The notes beneath the pieces were generated by a model that did no database searches, had not been told where the DNA came from, and saw only the letters and a list, made by a program, of their open reading frames with translations. Source: Fluviicola sp. (GTDB lineage: Bacteria; Bacteroidota; Bacteroidia; Flavobacteriales_D; Crocinitomicaceae). From it: a stretch of 64,000 nt of DNA. The translations under genes were made by a program, and so were the position numbers. Each line of letters opens with the position of its first letter. Position 1 is the stretch's first letter. Where the stretch lies: NCBI GenBank assembly GCA_017983675.1, contig JAGOAZ010000008.1, positions 54,494-118,493 on the forward strand, read 5' to 3'. Below, piece after piece: positions 19,501 to 26,639 of the stretch.

Positions 19501-19585
19501 CGTTAATTAACAGCTGCGCATTAGATCCAAATAGGATGAAAATAAAAGCAAAAAGTAACTGTAAGTGTTTGTTTTTCTTATGCAT
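16502..19585 (-). CDS. CotH-kinase-like multidomain surface protein with T9SS gliding-type sorting domain
   Basis: The start is put at the ATG at 19585 (MHKKNKHLQ); the frame from 19600 begins with TTG. The 1027-residue protein contains, in order: a signal peptide; a lamin-tail domain (about 22-130, LINEYSCSN, GYYLSDKS); a chitobiase-type beta-sandwich (about 170-250); a CotH spore-coat kinase-like domain (about 260-640, with VYEIREKVDD and WRYTLWDMDASFGH); an InlB-like repeat (about 650-730); thrombospondin type 3 repeats rich in DTDGDG (about 735-930); and a CHU_C domain (about 938-1027, FSPNGDGLND, DRWGN, WNGY). The TSP3 repeats should bind calcium. CotH homologues phosphorylate secreted proteins in spores and bacterial surfaces. 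The target here is unknown. Confidence 0.9.
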   Translation of the reverse strand: MHKKNKHLQLLFAFIFILFGSNAQLLINEYSCSNISGPTDAFGEREDWAELLNTSATAVNLTGYYLSDKSTNLTKWQIPSGTVPANGKTMIYFSGRGLVSGTQIHTNFGLTQTKNEWIILTDPNGTTVIDSLKIVHLTKNNHSVGRQTDGASTWKLFTTPTPNAVNSGAVDFYAPTPVFSIAPGFYPATQTVTITCSDPTATIRYTTNGATPNGTATVYSGPITISTTTVLRAKAFGPGESSFTQSGTYFINVNHSVPVVSVAGFGNNSVISLLNGNSGINPQGFFELWEEDKSFVDKGEGEFNKHGNDSWAYDQRGFDFVMRDQFGYNDEIDHQIFPETNRDKFQRVILKPGASDNYPFENGGAHIRDAFVHTLSQKAGLKLDERTWRPCVVYVNGQYWGVYEIREKVDDADFTEYEASQDKFNLYFLKTWGATWQEYGTPNALPDWNSLKNYVAANSMANPTNFAYVDSLLNWESLVDYFVVNSYIVNQDWLNWNTAWWRGIDPLGDKKKWRYTLWDMDASFGHYVNYTGIPDATANASPCNVENLPNPGGQGHTAILQKLINENPIVEQYYITRYIDLVNTYFSCPYMNQLLDSMIAEITPEMQQHCTRWGGSFAGWQANVQTLRNFINARCAALTQGMIDCYDLTGPFQVVVNVTPPLAGEVKVNSIWAPTYPWTTTYFGGINTNLIAQALPGFTFSNWTVTANTLLQPASQDTNGMVINAPVTITAVFVPDSPDIDGDGILNVDEVIAGTDPTNPDTDGDGENDNLEVGSNPANPTDTDGDGVIDALESSAVDSDNDGVNNEMDPANSDPCIPNPAAGPCDQDNDGLINSVEATLGTNPTNPDTDGDGINDGTENTNTTDPLDPCDPPNATPACNIDTDGDGLLDAQETALGTSPTNPDTDGDGLSDGNEVTNGSDPLDDCDPNPVGDNCFLGFFLPTGFSPNGDGLNDTYGPKVGKDVASFDLAVFDRWGNKVFTSTNKNNRWNGYVNGTKVATGVYPVVVEVKYISGTKETLRGSITVTR
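16780..17390 (-). repeat. Imperfect direct repeats encoding thrombospondin type 3 calcium-binding modules
   Basis: About six partly conserved units of roughly 40-120 bp, each with a core reading (plus strand) ccatcaccatccgtatc followed by a gttgga-type segment. They encode DTDGDG-type modules within the CotH protein. Their periodicity follows the protein repeats, so this is a coding repeat, not an array. Confidence 0.85.
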
Positions 19586-19735
19586 GGAACATTTTTTCAA
19601 GTATCAATAATACTTCATTTTTCGCAATAAGTTGCCTATTTCACTGCTTTTTTTATTGAAAACAAAGAATTTTTTATTGAATTACACGAATTGAATTAAT
19701 TTTCTCTTAATATTGTGTTCATATAAAACGATACA

Positions 19736-20158
19736 ATGAAAAAAATAATAGTGAGTAGTTTCATGCTTTTAGCGTTAGTTGCGTGTAAAAAAGTAGAAGG
19801 TGAAGGTGGAAAAGGAGCAATCACAGGAAAAGTGATGATTAATCAATGGTCATATATTGATAACCAAGCTAATTTAGAAGGGTCTTTTGCTGGAGCTGGC
19901 GAAGATATTTACATTATTTACGGAACGGAAGATGAAATTTATGACGATAAAATCGAATGTAATTTTGATGGTTCGTTTAAAATATCTTACTTAAGACCAG
20001 GTAAATACACCATTTATGGATACAACAAAGTATTCCATCCAGGCGCAAGTGCAACAAACAATGATGATGATTACTATACCTTAGAAGCAGTGAAAAAAAC
20101 CATCGATTTGTCTAAAAAAGAAACTGTTGATGTTGGCACTATTACGCTGAAAAAATGA
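19736..20158 (+). CDS. Small lipoprotein with a carboxypeptidase-regulatory-like fold
   Basis: A 140-residue predicted lipoprotein. It has a signal with lipobox LVAC (Cys17), then a Gly-rich linker and a beta-sandwich sequence (GKVMINQ, YLRPGKYTIYGYNK) resembling prealbumin-like or carboxypeptidase-regulatory-like domains. An acidic segment (NNDDDYY, EDEIYDD) may bind metal. It overlaps the next gene by 4 bp (ATGA), so the pair is translationally coupled. Function unknown. The partner is a probable outer-membrane barrel, suggesting the two act at the outer membrane. Confidence 0.75.
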   Translation: MKKIIVSSFMLLALVACKKVEGEGGKGAITGKVMINQWSYIDNQANLEGSFAGAGEDIYIIYGTEDEIYDDKIECNFDGSFKISYLRPGKYTIYGYNKVFHPGASATNNDDDYYTLEAVKKTIDLSKKETVDVGTITLKK

Positions 20159-20823
20159 GACAATTAACCCTTTTCTTATTCGTTTCTGGTTTTTCTTTTG
20201 GATTATTCGCACAAGACAGAACAGAAATGTGGTTTTCAGCTGGTGCAAAAACGAAGATTAGTAAAAATCTTGTCGCAAGTATTGGTACAAATGCGCGTGT
20301 TCGATTTGATGGGAAACTTCAAACGCTTTTTCAAGATGTTGGAATTAAAAGTGAACACTTGTCGTGGTTTCGCCCTTCTATTGAATACCGATTAATTACT
20401 TCGTATGACAACATCGGTAATTTTTCTTTGTCAAATCGCTTAAACTTCAATGCTGATTTTCGCTACAAAAACAACAACATAAAATACGGAACGAGACTTC
20501 GTTATCAAGCGTTTATAGGTTCATCTTACGCATCAGGAGGTGATTTAGATCCTGCTTTTCGAATTAAGCCTTATGCTGTTTACGAATTAGAGAATAGTAA
20601 AATAACACCTGAATTATCGGTCGAATTTTTCTATAACCCCGTTAATGAAGTAAATGGAAATCGATTCAATCGTTACCGCATAGGATTAACTGGTACAATC
20701 GATTTGCCTGGCAAAAATGAACTTAGTTTGACGTACTATTACGGAAGAAAATTTAATACTGGAAACCCATACAACGAACATCTAATTTCGTTAGAATATG
20801 GGTTTGAGTGGAAACGCAAATAA
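20155..20823 (+). CDS. DUF2490-type outer-membrane beta-barrel protein
   Basis: A 222-residue protein with a signal peptide ending in FAQ, followed by alternating aromatic/polar strands (FRPSIEYRLIT, NRYRIGLTGTI, ELSLTYYYGRKF) as in DUF2490 outer-membrane proteins. The function of the family is unknown. It starts within the stop of the lipoprotein gene (4-bp overlap). The assignment rests on strand pattern and family resemblance. Confidence 0.75.
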   Translation: MRQLTLFLFVSGFSFGLFAQDRTEMWFSAGAKTKISKNLVASIGTNARVRFDGKLQTLFQDVGIKSEHLSWFRPSIEYRLITSYDNIGNFSLSNRLNFNADFRYKNNNIKYGTRLRYQAFIGSSYASGGDLDPAFRIKPYAVYELENSKITPELSVEFFYNPVNEVNGNRFNRYRIGLTGTIDLPGKNELSLTYYYGRKFNTGNPYNEHLISLEYGFEWKRK

Positions 20824-20828
20824 CAATG

Positions 20829-20854
20829 AAAAGGTAACTGAAAAGTTGCCTTTT
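20829..20854. terminator. Convergent terminator between the DUF2490 gene and rodA
   Basis: Hairpin AAAAGGTAACT (20829-20839), loop GAAA, AGTTGCCTTTT (20844-20854) with one G-T pair, followed by further T on the plus strand and by T-rich sequence on the minus strand. Confidence 0.85.
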
Positions 20855-20855
20855 T

Positions 20856-22259
20856 TTATGACAATACATCGCGTCGTTGGCTATCGAGTTTGATCAACAC
20901 GAATAGCATAATCGAAAACGACATCAACGATGAACCACCATAGCTAAACAATGGAAGCGGAATCCCAATAACTGGAGCAAATCCAATATTCATACCGATG
21001 TTTACGGCAAAGTGATAGAAGATAATCATCCCAACACTGTATGCATAAACCCTGTTAAATGTTGACCGCTGTCGTTCAGCTATAATGATTATCCGAACCA
21101 GCATGAACATGAACAAAAACACAATTGTCGCGCTACCTAAAAATCCCCACTCTTCGGATAACGGACAAAAGATAAAGTCGGTTTCACTCTCAGGAACGTG
21201 ATTAGAGCGGACAGATGCTACACTCGCTTGGCGGTATCCTTTGCCTAATAACCCTCCTGATCCGACAGCTGCCATTGCTCTGTTACGGTTGTAATCTTTT
21301 CCGTCTTTCTCATCTTTATCACTTATTCCAAGAACGAGCTCAATTCGATCTTTCTGGTGTTGCGCTAAACTTGAAAACGAAAAATTTACGATACTGGCTA
21401 ATAGGGTTGACAGAAACCAACCAACGAACACAACAACTATGATTCTTTTTCTTTCTCTTCGGGTTGTAAACCAACTAAAAATCAAAAAAGTAATCACTGC
21501 TAATAAAACTAAAACAGAAAGTACCCCATAAAATCCAGGGATTAAAACACCTGGAAGAAATAGTAATTCGTATTCGTTTTTACTCATTAATAAGGTAATA
21601 ACCGAAAGAAAAAGTGCATAAAATAATATGGGAATAAAGTGACTTCCCACCCATGTTTGTTTGAATTTAATCCCCGGAATTACATTCACAAACTTCAATA
21701 CAAGTGGATCAAATGTTATCCCTTCACGGTATAAAACAAAAAAGAACGAAGTGAAAACAACAAAAGTACCAGCATCAGGTTGCAATAATATCAAAATCAT
21801 TGGCACCATAACAATTGCCAAGGCAATCATTACAGTTTGGATATTTTGTTGTTTTACGTTGACACTAGAAATATAACTAGCTAATGCAATAGCTGTGGCA
21901 ATTTTCATGAATTCAGCTGGTTGAATACCCATAGAACCGATGCCTAACCAAGCGCGAGCACCGTTAATCGGAGGGGTAAACAAAACGATTACTAACAGAG
22001 AAAAACAAAACAAATAAATCGGAATAGCAAATTTTCGGTAGATATCAGAATCAATTAAAAAGACCAAGAAACCGAGAAAAAGTGAGATACCCACCCACAT
22101 AATCTGTTTCCCGTATTTCTGAGAAAAATCGAATAAACTCGGAAAATCTGGATCGTAAGCAGCGGAATACACATTTGCAATCCCCATGATGAGCATCAAC
22201 ATGACAATGCCAAACAACCACCAATCTACGTGCTGTGTAAGTGAATCTGACTTTCTCAT
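20856..22259 (-). CDS. rodA: Peptidoglycan glycosyltransferase RodA
   Basis: A SEDS-family glycan polymerase of the elongasome, paired with PBP2. The 467-residue protein has about ten membrane segments, the INGARAWLGIG motif, the SEEWGFLG motif and the C-terminal PLFSYGGSSL signature. It is somewhat longer than typical RodA because of cytoplasmic loop insertions (about residues 245-330). It overlaps mrdA by 4 bp (ATGA). It is the last gene of the mreC-mreD-mrdA-rodA run. Confidence 0.97.
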   Translation of the reverse strand: MRKSDSLTQHVDWWLFGIVMLMLIMGIANVYSAAYDPDFPSLFDFSQKYGKQIMWVGISLFLGFLVFLIDSDIYRKFAIPIYLFCFSLLVIVLFTPPINGARAWLGIGSMGIQPAEFMKIATAIALASYISSVNVKQQNIQTVMIALAIVMVPMILILLQPDAGTFVVFTSFFFVLYREGITFDPLVLKFVNVIPGIKFKQTWVGSHFIPILFYALFLSVITLLMSKNEYELLFLPGVLIPGFYGVLSVLVLLAVITFLIFSWFTTRRERKRIIVVVFVGWFLSTLLASIVNFSFSSLAQHQKDRIELVLGISDKDEKDGKDYNRNRAMAAVGSGGLLGKGYRQASVASVRSNHVPESETDFIFCPLSEEWGFLGSATIVFLFMFMLVRIIIIAERQRSTFNRVYAYSVGMIIFYHFAVNIGMNIGFAPVIGIPLPLFSYGGSSLMSFSIMLFVLIKLDSQRRDVLS

Positions 22260-24133
22260 TTTTTCTTTTTGGGTTTTGCAATCATGTGCAATAAGTTTGC
22301 CTCCAAAATATATTTTTCTTTGTCTTTGTCGCTTACTTTTCGTTTGATGAATTTTTCAATCATCAAACTGGCGATTGGCGCAGCCCAAGTACCACCAAAA
22401 CCAGCATTTTCTACGAAAACAGCAATAGCAATTTTAGGTTTGTTCATTGGGGCAAAAGAAATAAAAATGGAATGGTCTTCACCATGCGGATTCTGAGCAG
22501 TACCTGTTTTTCCACAAACAACAATATCTTTCACAGCTGCTCTCTTTCCAGTACCCCCATCTTCGTTCACAACACGTCGCATTCCTTCTATGACAGGTTC
22601 GAAGTGTTGCGCATCAATCATCGTTTTGTGGCGTTGATTTTTTGAAACAACTTTTTTATTTCCAATACTACGTACAAAATGTGGCGTGTAAAACCATCCT
22701 CTATTGGCAATCAAAGCAGCAATATTTGCCATTTGTAAGGGTGTAACTTTTACTTCACCTTGTCCAATTGCAATAGATCGTATGGTTGAAAAAGCCCACG
22801 TGTGGTGTCCATACCATTTATCGTAATAAGCCGCATCAGGAATCAATCCAGGTCGAACACTTGAGATGTCTGTTTCCAATTCGCGACCTAAGCCAAATGC
22901 GTACATGTATTGCGCCCACTTATTCAATCCAGATTCAGCATCAGCAAAATTAGACTTGTATTTTCCTTGTTGAATAATTTTTTTCACCGCGTAATAATAG
23001 TATGGATTACACGAATATTGAACAGCTTTTCGCAAATCAGAAGCTGTTGGGTGATTGTGACAGCCAACCATACTTTTGGTACATGGAAAACCTGTTTCTG
23101 GTGTTATCACACCTTCTTGAAGGCCAATAAGCGATTGCAACAACTTAAAAATCGAACCAGGAGGATATTCTGCAGCAAGCGGTCGAGGGAATAATGGGTT
23201 ACCTGGATCTAGCGCTAATTTTGGGTAGTTTTCCGAAATGTTTTTACGCCCAACTAATAAATTTGGATCAAAACTTGGCGAAGAAACCATCGCAATAATT
23301 TCACCCGTTTTCGGTTCAATCGCTACAATACATCCGCGTTTGTTTTTCATCAATCGTTCTCCATAGTATTGTAAATCAATATCTAGTCCAAGTTTTAATG
23401 GCGCGCCTTGTTTTGCAATGGTGTCGTATTTACCATCTGCATATGATTCAATGGCATTATTCAACGCTGAGGTTACTACGTATTTGATCCCTTTTTGGCC
23501 ACGCAATTCTTTTTCGTAATAGCGTTCCAAACCTGCTCGGCCGATTAAATCGCCATTGCGGTAAAATCGATCTTCTTCTATTTCTTCTCGGTTTGTTTCA
23601 CTCAAATAACCAAAAATATTCGCGCCACCTATGTAAGGATAGAAACGCATAGATGTTAAATCTTCAAAGAAACCCGGGAATTTTTCCAAGTGAGGTGCAA
23701 TACGCGTGATCTCATCGTTTGTTAATTCCTTGATAAATGGATATTTGCGTTGCGGCTGATAATTTTCTTGGTATTTACCTATGTTCTTATTGAAATAGCG
23801 TCCTTCCCCTTTTTTAATTTGATAAAAGCGGTTTTTGACCTTTTGAGGCGTCCAACCTAATAATTTTGCAAATTCAACAGTATCAAATTCCGTCATTTCT
23901 TCCTGACACATCATCAAGTTGTAATAACTTTTATTGGTCACTACTTTTTTATCAAATCGATCATAAATTATTGCGCGTGGCGGCGTTATTTCTTTTCGCT
24001 TTTCAGCAATTTCTTGTGCCCGCAATTTCCACGTATCGTCAATAACTTGCATGAAAAAAAGACGCGATAAATAAATTATCCCGACAGCGAAGAAAATGAC
24101 AATAATTACATGTTTTCTTCCGTCTAAATTCAT
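22256..24133 (-). CDS. mrdA: Penicillin-binding protein 2
   Basis: The D,D-transpeptidase of the elongasome. The 625-residue class B PBP has one N-terminal membrane anchor (about 8-28), a dimerisation/pedestal domain with the RAIIYDR motif (about 52), then the transpeptidase domain: SIFK (SxxK, Ser near 328), SCN (SxN, near 372) and KTGTAQNP (near 540). Its start overlaps the mreD stop by 4 bp and its stop overlaps rodA by 4 bp, so translation of the whole run is coupled. Confidence 0.97.
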   Translation of the reverse strand: MNLDGRKHVIIVIFFAVGIIYLSRLFFMQVIDDTWKLRAQEIAEKRKEITPPRAIIYDRFDKKVVTNKSYYNLMMCQEEMTEFDTVEFAKLLGWTPQKVKNRFYQIKKGEGRYFNKNIGKYQENYQPQRKYPFIKELTNDEITRIAPHLEKFPGFFEDLTSMRFYPYIGGANIFGYLSETNREEIEEDRFYRNGDLIGRAGLERYYEKELRGQKGIKYVVTSALNNAIESYADGKYDTIAKQGAPLKLGLDIDLQYYGERLMKNKRGCIVAIEPKTGEIIAMVSSPSFDPNLLVGRKNISENYPKLALDPGNPLFPRPLAAEYPPGSIFKLLQSLIGLQEGVITPETGFPCTKSMVGCHNHPTASDLRKAVQYSCNPYYYYAVKKIIQQGKYKSNFADAESGLNKWAQYMYAFGLGRELETDISSVRPGLIPDAAYYDKWYGHHTWAFSTIRSIAIGQGEVKVTPLQMANIAALIANRGWFYTPHFVRSIGNKKVVSKNQRHKTMIDAQHFEPVIEGMRRVVNEDGGTGKRAAVKDIVVCGKTGTAQNPHGEDHSIFISFAPMNKPKIAIAVFVENAGFGGTWAAPIASLMIEKFIKRKVSDKDKEKYILEANLLHMIAKPKKKK

Positions 24134-24648
24134 CGTTCTTTTTTTGATTTATCCATAAATGCCGTACGGATAATTAAACTTAACCCAAGAGAAACGGGAA
24201 CACTTAAACTGATTTTTTGAAGAATTAGTAAAAATTCGTTCCACTTAAATACTTCAATGATAAAAAACCAAGTATGATGAATATATAACAACACAATAAA
24301 AGAAACGAAGAACCAGCGAATTGACAGCAAATTTAGTGCGTTCATTTCATTCATTTCGTATCCATCTCTCGGTGCAAATAATTTAAAAATAAGCGGTCTG
24401 AAAAACGCAAAAACAACAGCTGAAGAAGCGTGTAACCCAAATGTGTTTGAAAATGCATCAATTGTTAAACCGAAGAAAAAACTAATAAACATTAATGTTA
24501 CCGTTGCCATTTCGATTGGTAGCAACAAAATAAACAAGGGGTACAACATGGGATATATTCCAAAGCCAATTTCCAAATTATTTAATATCAATACTTGAAC
24601 AAGTACTAATAATACAAAGCGAATACTATTACTAACAATTACATTCAT
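24130..24648 (-). CDS. mreD: Rod-shape determining protein MreD
   Basis: A 172-residue inner-membrane protein with about five hydrophobic segments. It is recognised from its position between mreC and mrdA and by the N-terminal pattern of MreD (NNLEIGFGIYPMLYPLFILL). MreD links MreC and the peptidoglycan synthases. It starts 1 bp after mreC ends. Confidence 0.93.
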   Translation of the reverse strand: MNVIVSNSIRFVLLVLVQVLILNNLEIGFGIYPMLYPLFILLLPIEMATVTLMFISFFFGLTIDAFSNTFGLHASSAVVFAFFRPLIFKLFAPRDGYEMNEMNALNLLSIRWFFVSFIVLLYIHHTWFFIIEVFKWNEFLLILQKISLSVPVSLGLSLIIRTAFMDKSKKER

Positions 24649-24649
24649 C

Positions 24650-25498
24650 TTACAACTCGTTCTCTTCTTTATCTGCTGGAATTGCTTCTTGCAGTTGTTC
24701 TAATTCATCCAAATGAATATTTTTCACAACATAAACGTGTTGTATCGTTCTAAAATCGACAGCTGTCAACAAGTGAATATCCCACAAAGGTCTTCCCTCC
24801 ATGAAACGTTTTTCCACTACTCTTCCAACTGGAATGCCTCTCGGAAAAATTCCTGAACCTCCTTTTGTAATTACTCTTGACCACTTTTTTATGCGCAAAT
24901 CATTTGATATACCAGATATCTGAACATGTTTTGGACTTGCTGCATCCCATTTCAATAACCCAAATGCGCCGCCTTTCTCTAACATAACATCAATATTGAT
25001 GTTTTTCGATAAAATAGTTTTCACCAAAGAATACCTGTTGCCAACAGTATGAACAATACCGACAACACCTTGTGAAGAAAAAACGCCCCATCCTTTTTTA
25101 ATGCCATGATTAGCACCAATATCAATGGTCATATAATTATTGCGTTTATCAAATGTACTATGAATGGCAGTCGCTGGAATGTACTTGAATTGTTGTTTGT
25201 AAAGTGTGTCGTCTATTGAAACAACTCCTTTTTTAATCCGATAATTGGAAAGTTTCAATTGTTGCTTTAACCATGCATTTTCCCATGAAAGCAGTTTGTT
25301 GGTATTTTCAAGGTTAAAATGTTTGACAACATCATTGCGTGCAGACATGACGGAACTATTAATCCCTGAAATGGTTGAAAGTGCTTGTAAACGAGCAAAT
25401 TCCGAATAACGTACATACGTTGTCAATGCAATAATTTGCAACAAGACAAAAACTAAAAATATCCGAAAACGCTGAAAAAAAGCAAGCAAATTACGCAT
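24650..25498 (-). CDS. mreC: Rod-shape determining protein MreC
   Basis: A 282-residue bitopic periplasmic scaffold: an N-terminal membrane segment (about 10-28), a short coiled coil (about 60-85, NTNKLLSWENAWLKQQLKLS), then the double beta-barrel MreC domain (NYMTIDIGANHGIKKGWGV, GVVGIVHTVG, SKNINIDVM, GRVV). It activates PBP2. It heads the mreC-mreD-mrdA-rodA run. mreB, normally immediately upstream, is instead found at 12633-13658. Confidence 0.95.
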   Translation of the reverse strand: MRNLLAFFQRFRIFLVFVLLQIIALTTYVRYSEFARLQALSTISGINSSVMSARNDVVKHFNLENTNKLLSWENAWLKQQLKLSNYRIKKGVVSIDDTLYKQQFKYIPATAIHSTFDKRNNYMTIDIGANHGIKKGWGVFSSQGVVGIVHTVGNRYSLVKTILSKNINIDVMLEKGGAFGLLKWDAASPKHVQISGISNDLRIKKWSRVITKGGSGIFPRGIPVGRVVEKRFMEGRPLWDIHLLTAVDFRTIQHVYVVKNIHLDELEQLQEAIPADKEENEL

Positions 25499-25502
25499 AC
25501 TG

Positions 25503-25510
25503 CAAAAGTA
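25503..25510 (-). promoter_or_regulatory. -7 box immediately before mreC
   Basis: TACTTTTG on the minus strand ends 4 nt before the mreC ATG. A TTT run about 18-19 nt upstream could stand in for the TTG element. The separate promoter fits with mreC having lost its usual upstream neighbour mreB. If active, the transcript would have almost no leader. Confidence 0.4.
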
Positions 25511-25603
25511 GTGAGTTTAACCGTTTTTAAAATGGAAAATTATGAAATAAATGAACAATTTTAACGCAACTGTTATAAACTTATCCACTATGTTAAAAGA
25601 ATC

Positions 25604-26620
25604 TTATTCTATGCCTGCTGCAATTCGGAATTTTTCCCATTTCCATGCATCCGAAACAGCTTCTTCTACAGTGTGTTCTGCTTTCCACTTCAAAATAGTG
25701 GCAGCTTTATTTGCCAAGGCATAAATTTCTGTTACATCTCCAGCTCTTCTTGGTCCAAACGTCCAATTGATGTTGTTTTCAGTTGCTTTTTCAAAGGCTG
25801 CGATCAACTCAATCACAGAAGTTCCTGTCCCTGTTCCTATGTTGAAAATAGCTGGTTCATTTGTTTGAACGATATCCAATGCACATATGTGTGCACGTGC
25901 TAAATCACAAACATGAATATAGTCTCTGATACAAGTTCCGTCTGGAGTTGGGTAATCTGATCCGAAAACAGTTAATTGTTCCCTAATTCCTGCGGCTGTT
26001 TGAGTGATATAAGGCACAATGTTATTTGGAACACCTTGTGGTAATTCGCCAATTATTCCGCTTTTGTGCGCTCCAATTGGATTGAAATAACGCAATAAAA
26101 CCGCGTCTATTTTCCCTGTTTTAGCAACGTCTTTGATGATTTGCTCCCCCATGTACTTTGTCCAACCGTAAGGGGAATTGGGTGTTTCTAACGGTGTTTC
26201 TTCACTCACTTGTGTACCGTTTTTAGGAATACCATAAACCGTACATGATGATGAAAACACAAATTGTCGCACACCAAACTGTTCCATTGTTTTTAAAACG
26301 GTAATAAGTCCAGTTAGATTATTATTGTAATACATCAAAGGATTTTCAACAGATTCACCAACAGCCTTGAATGCTGCAAAATGAATGACTCCAGCTATCT
26401 CATGATTTGTAAAAATAGATGCCAATAAAGCAGCGTCGGAGCAATCTCCATGAATAACGGTTAAATCTTTTTCACACAATTGATTCATGCGCTCAATGAC
26501 AGAGTCACTTGCATTGGAAAAATTATCCAAAATAATTGGTTCAAATCTATTTGCAACTAGTTCAACAACGGTATGCGATCCAATGTAGCCTGCGCCACCA
26601 GTTACTAATATCTTTTTCAT
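25604..26620 (-). CDS. galE: UDP-glucose 4-epimerase
   Basis: Interconverts UDP-glucose and UDP-galactose, supplying sugars for surface polysaccharide. The 338-residue short-chain dehydrogenase has the NAD-binding GGAGYIGSH motif at the N-terminus, the catalytic SSSCTVYG and YGWTK (Tyr near 150), and the RYFNPIGAH and GTGTSV segments typical of GalE. It ends a three-gene minus-strand run after the FkbM and flippase genes. Confidence 0.96.
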   Translation of the reverse strand: MKKILVTGGAGYIGSHTVVELVANRFEPIILDNFSNASDSVIERMNQLCEKDLTVIHGDCSDAALLASIFTNHEIAGVIHFAAFKAVGESVENPLMYYNNNLTGLITVLKTMEQFGVRQFVFSSSCTVYGIPKNGTQVSEETPLETPNSPYGWTKYMGEQIIKDVAKTGKIDAVLLRYFNPIGAHKSGIIGELPQGVPNNIVPYITQTAAGIREQLTVFGSDYPTPDGTCIRDYIHVCDLARAHICALDIVQTNEPAIFNIGTGTGTSVIELIAAFEKATENNINWTFGPRRAGDVTEIYALANKAATILKWKAEHTVEEAVSDAWKWEKFRIAAGIE

Positions 26621-26639
26621 GCGATTGGTTTGGTTAAAA

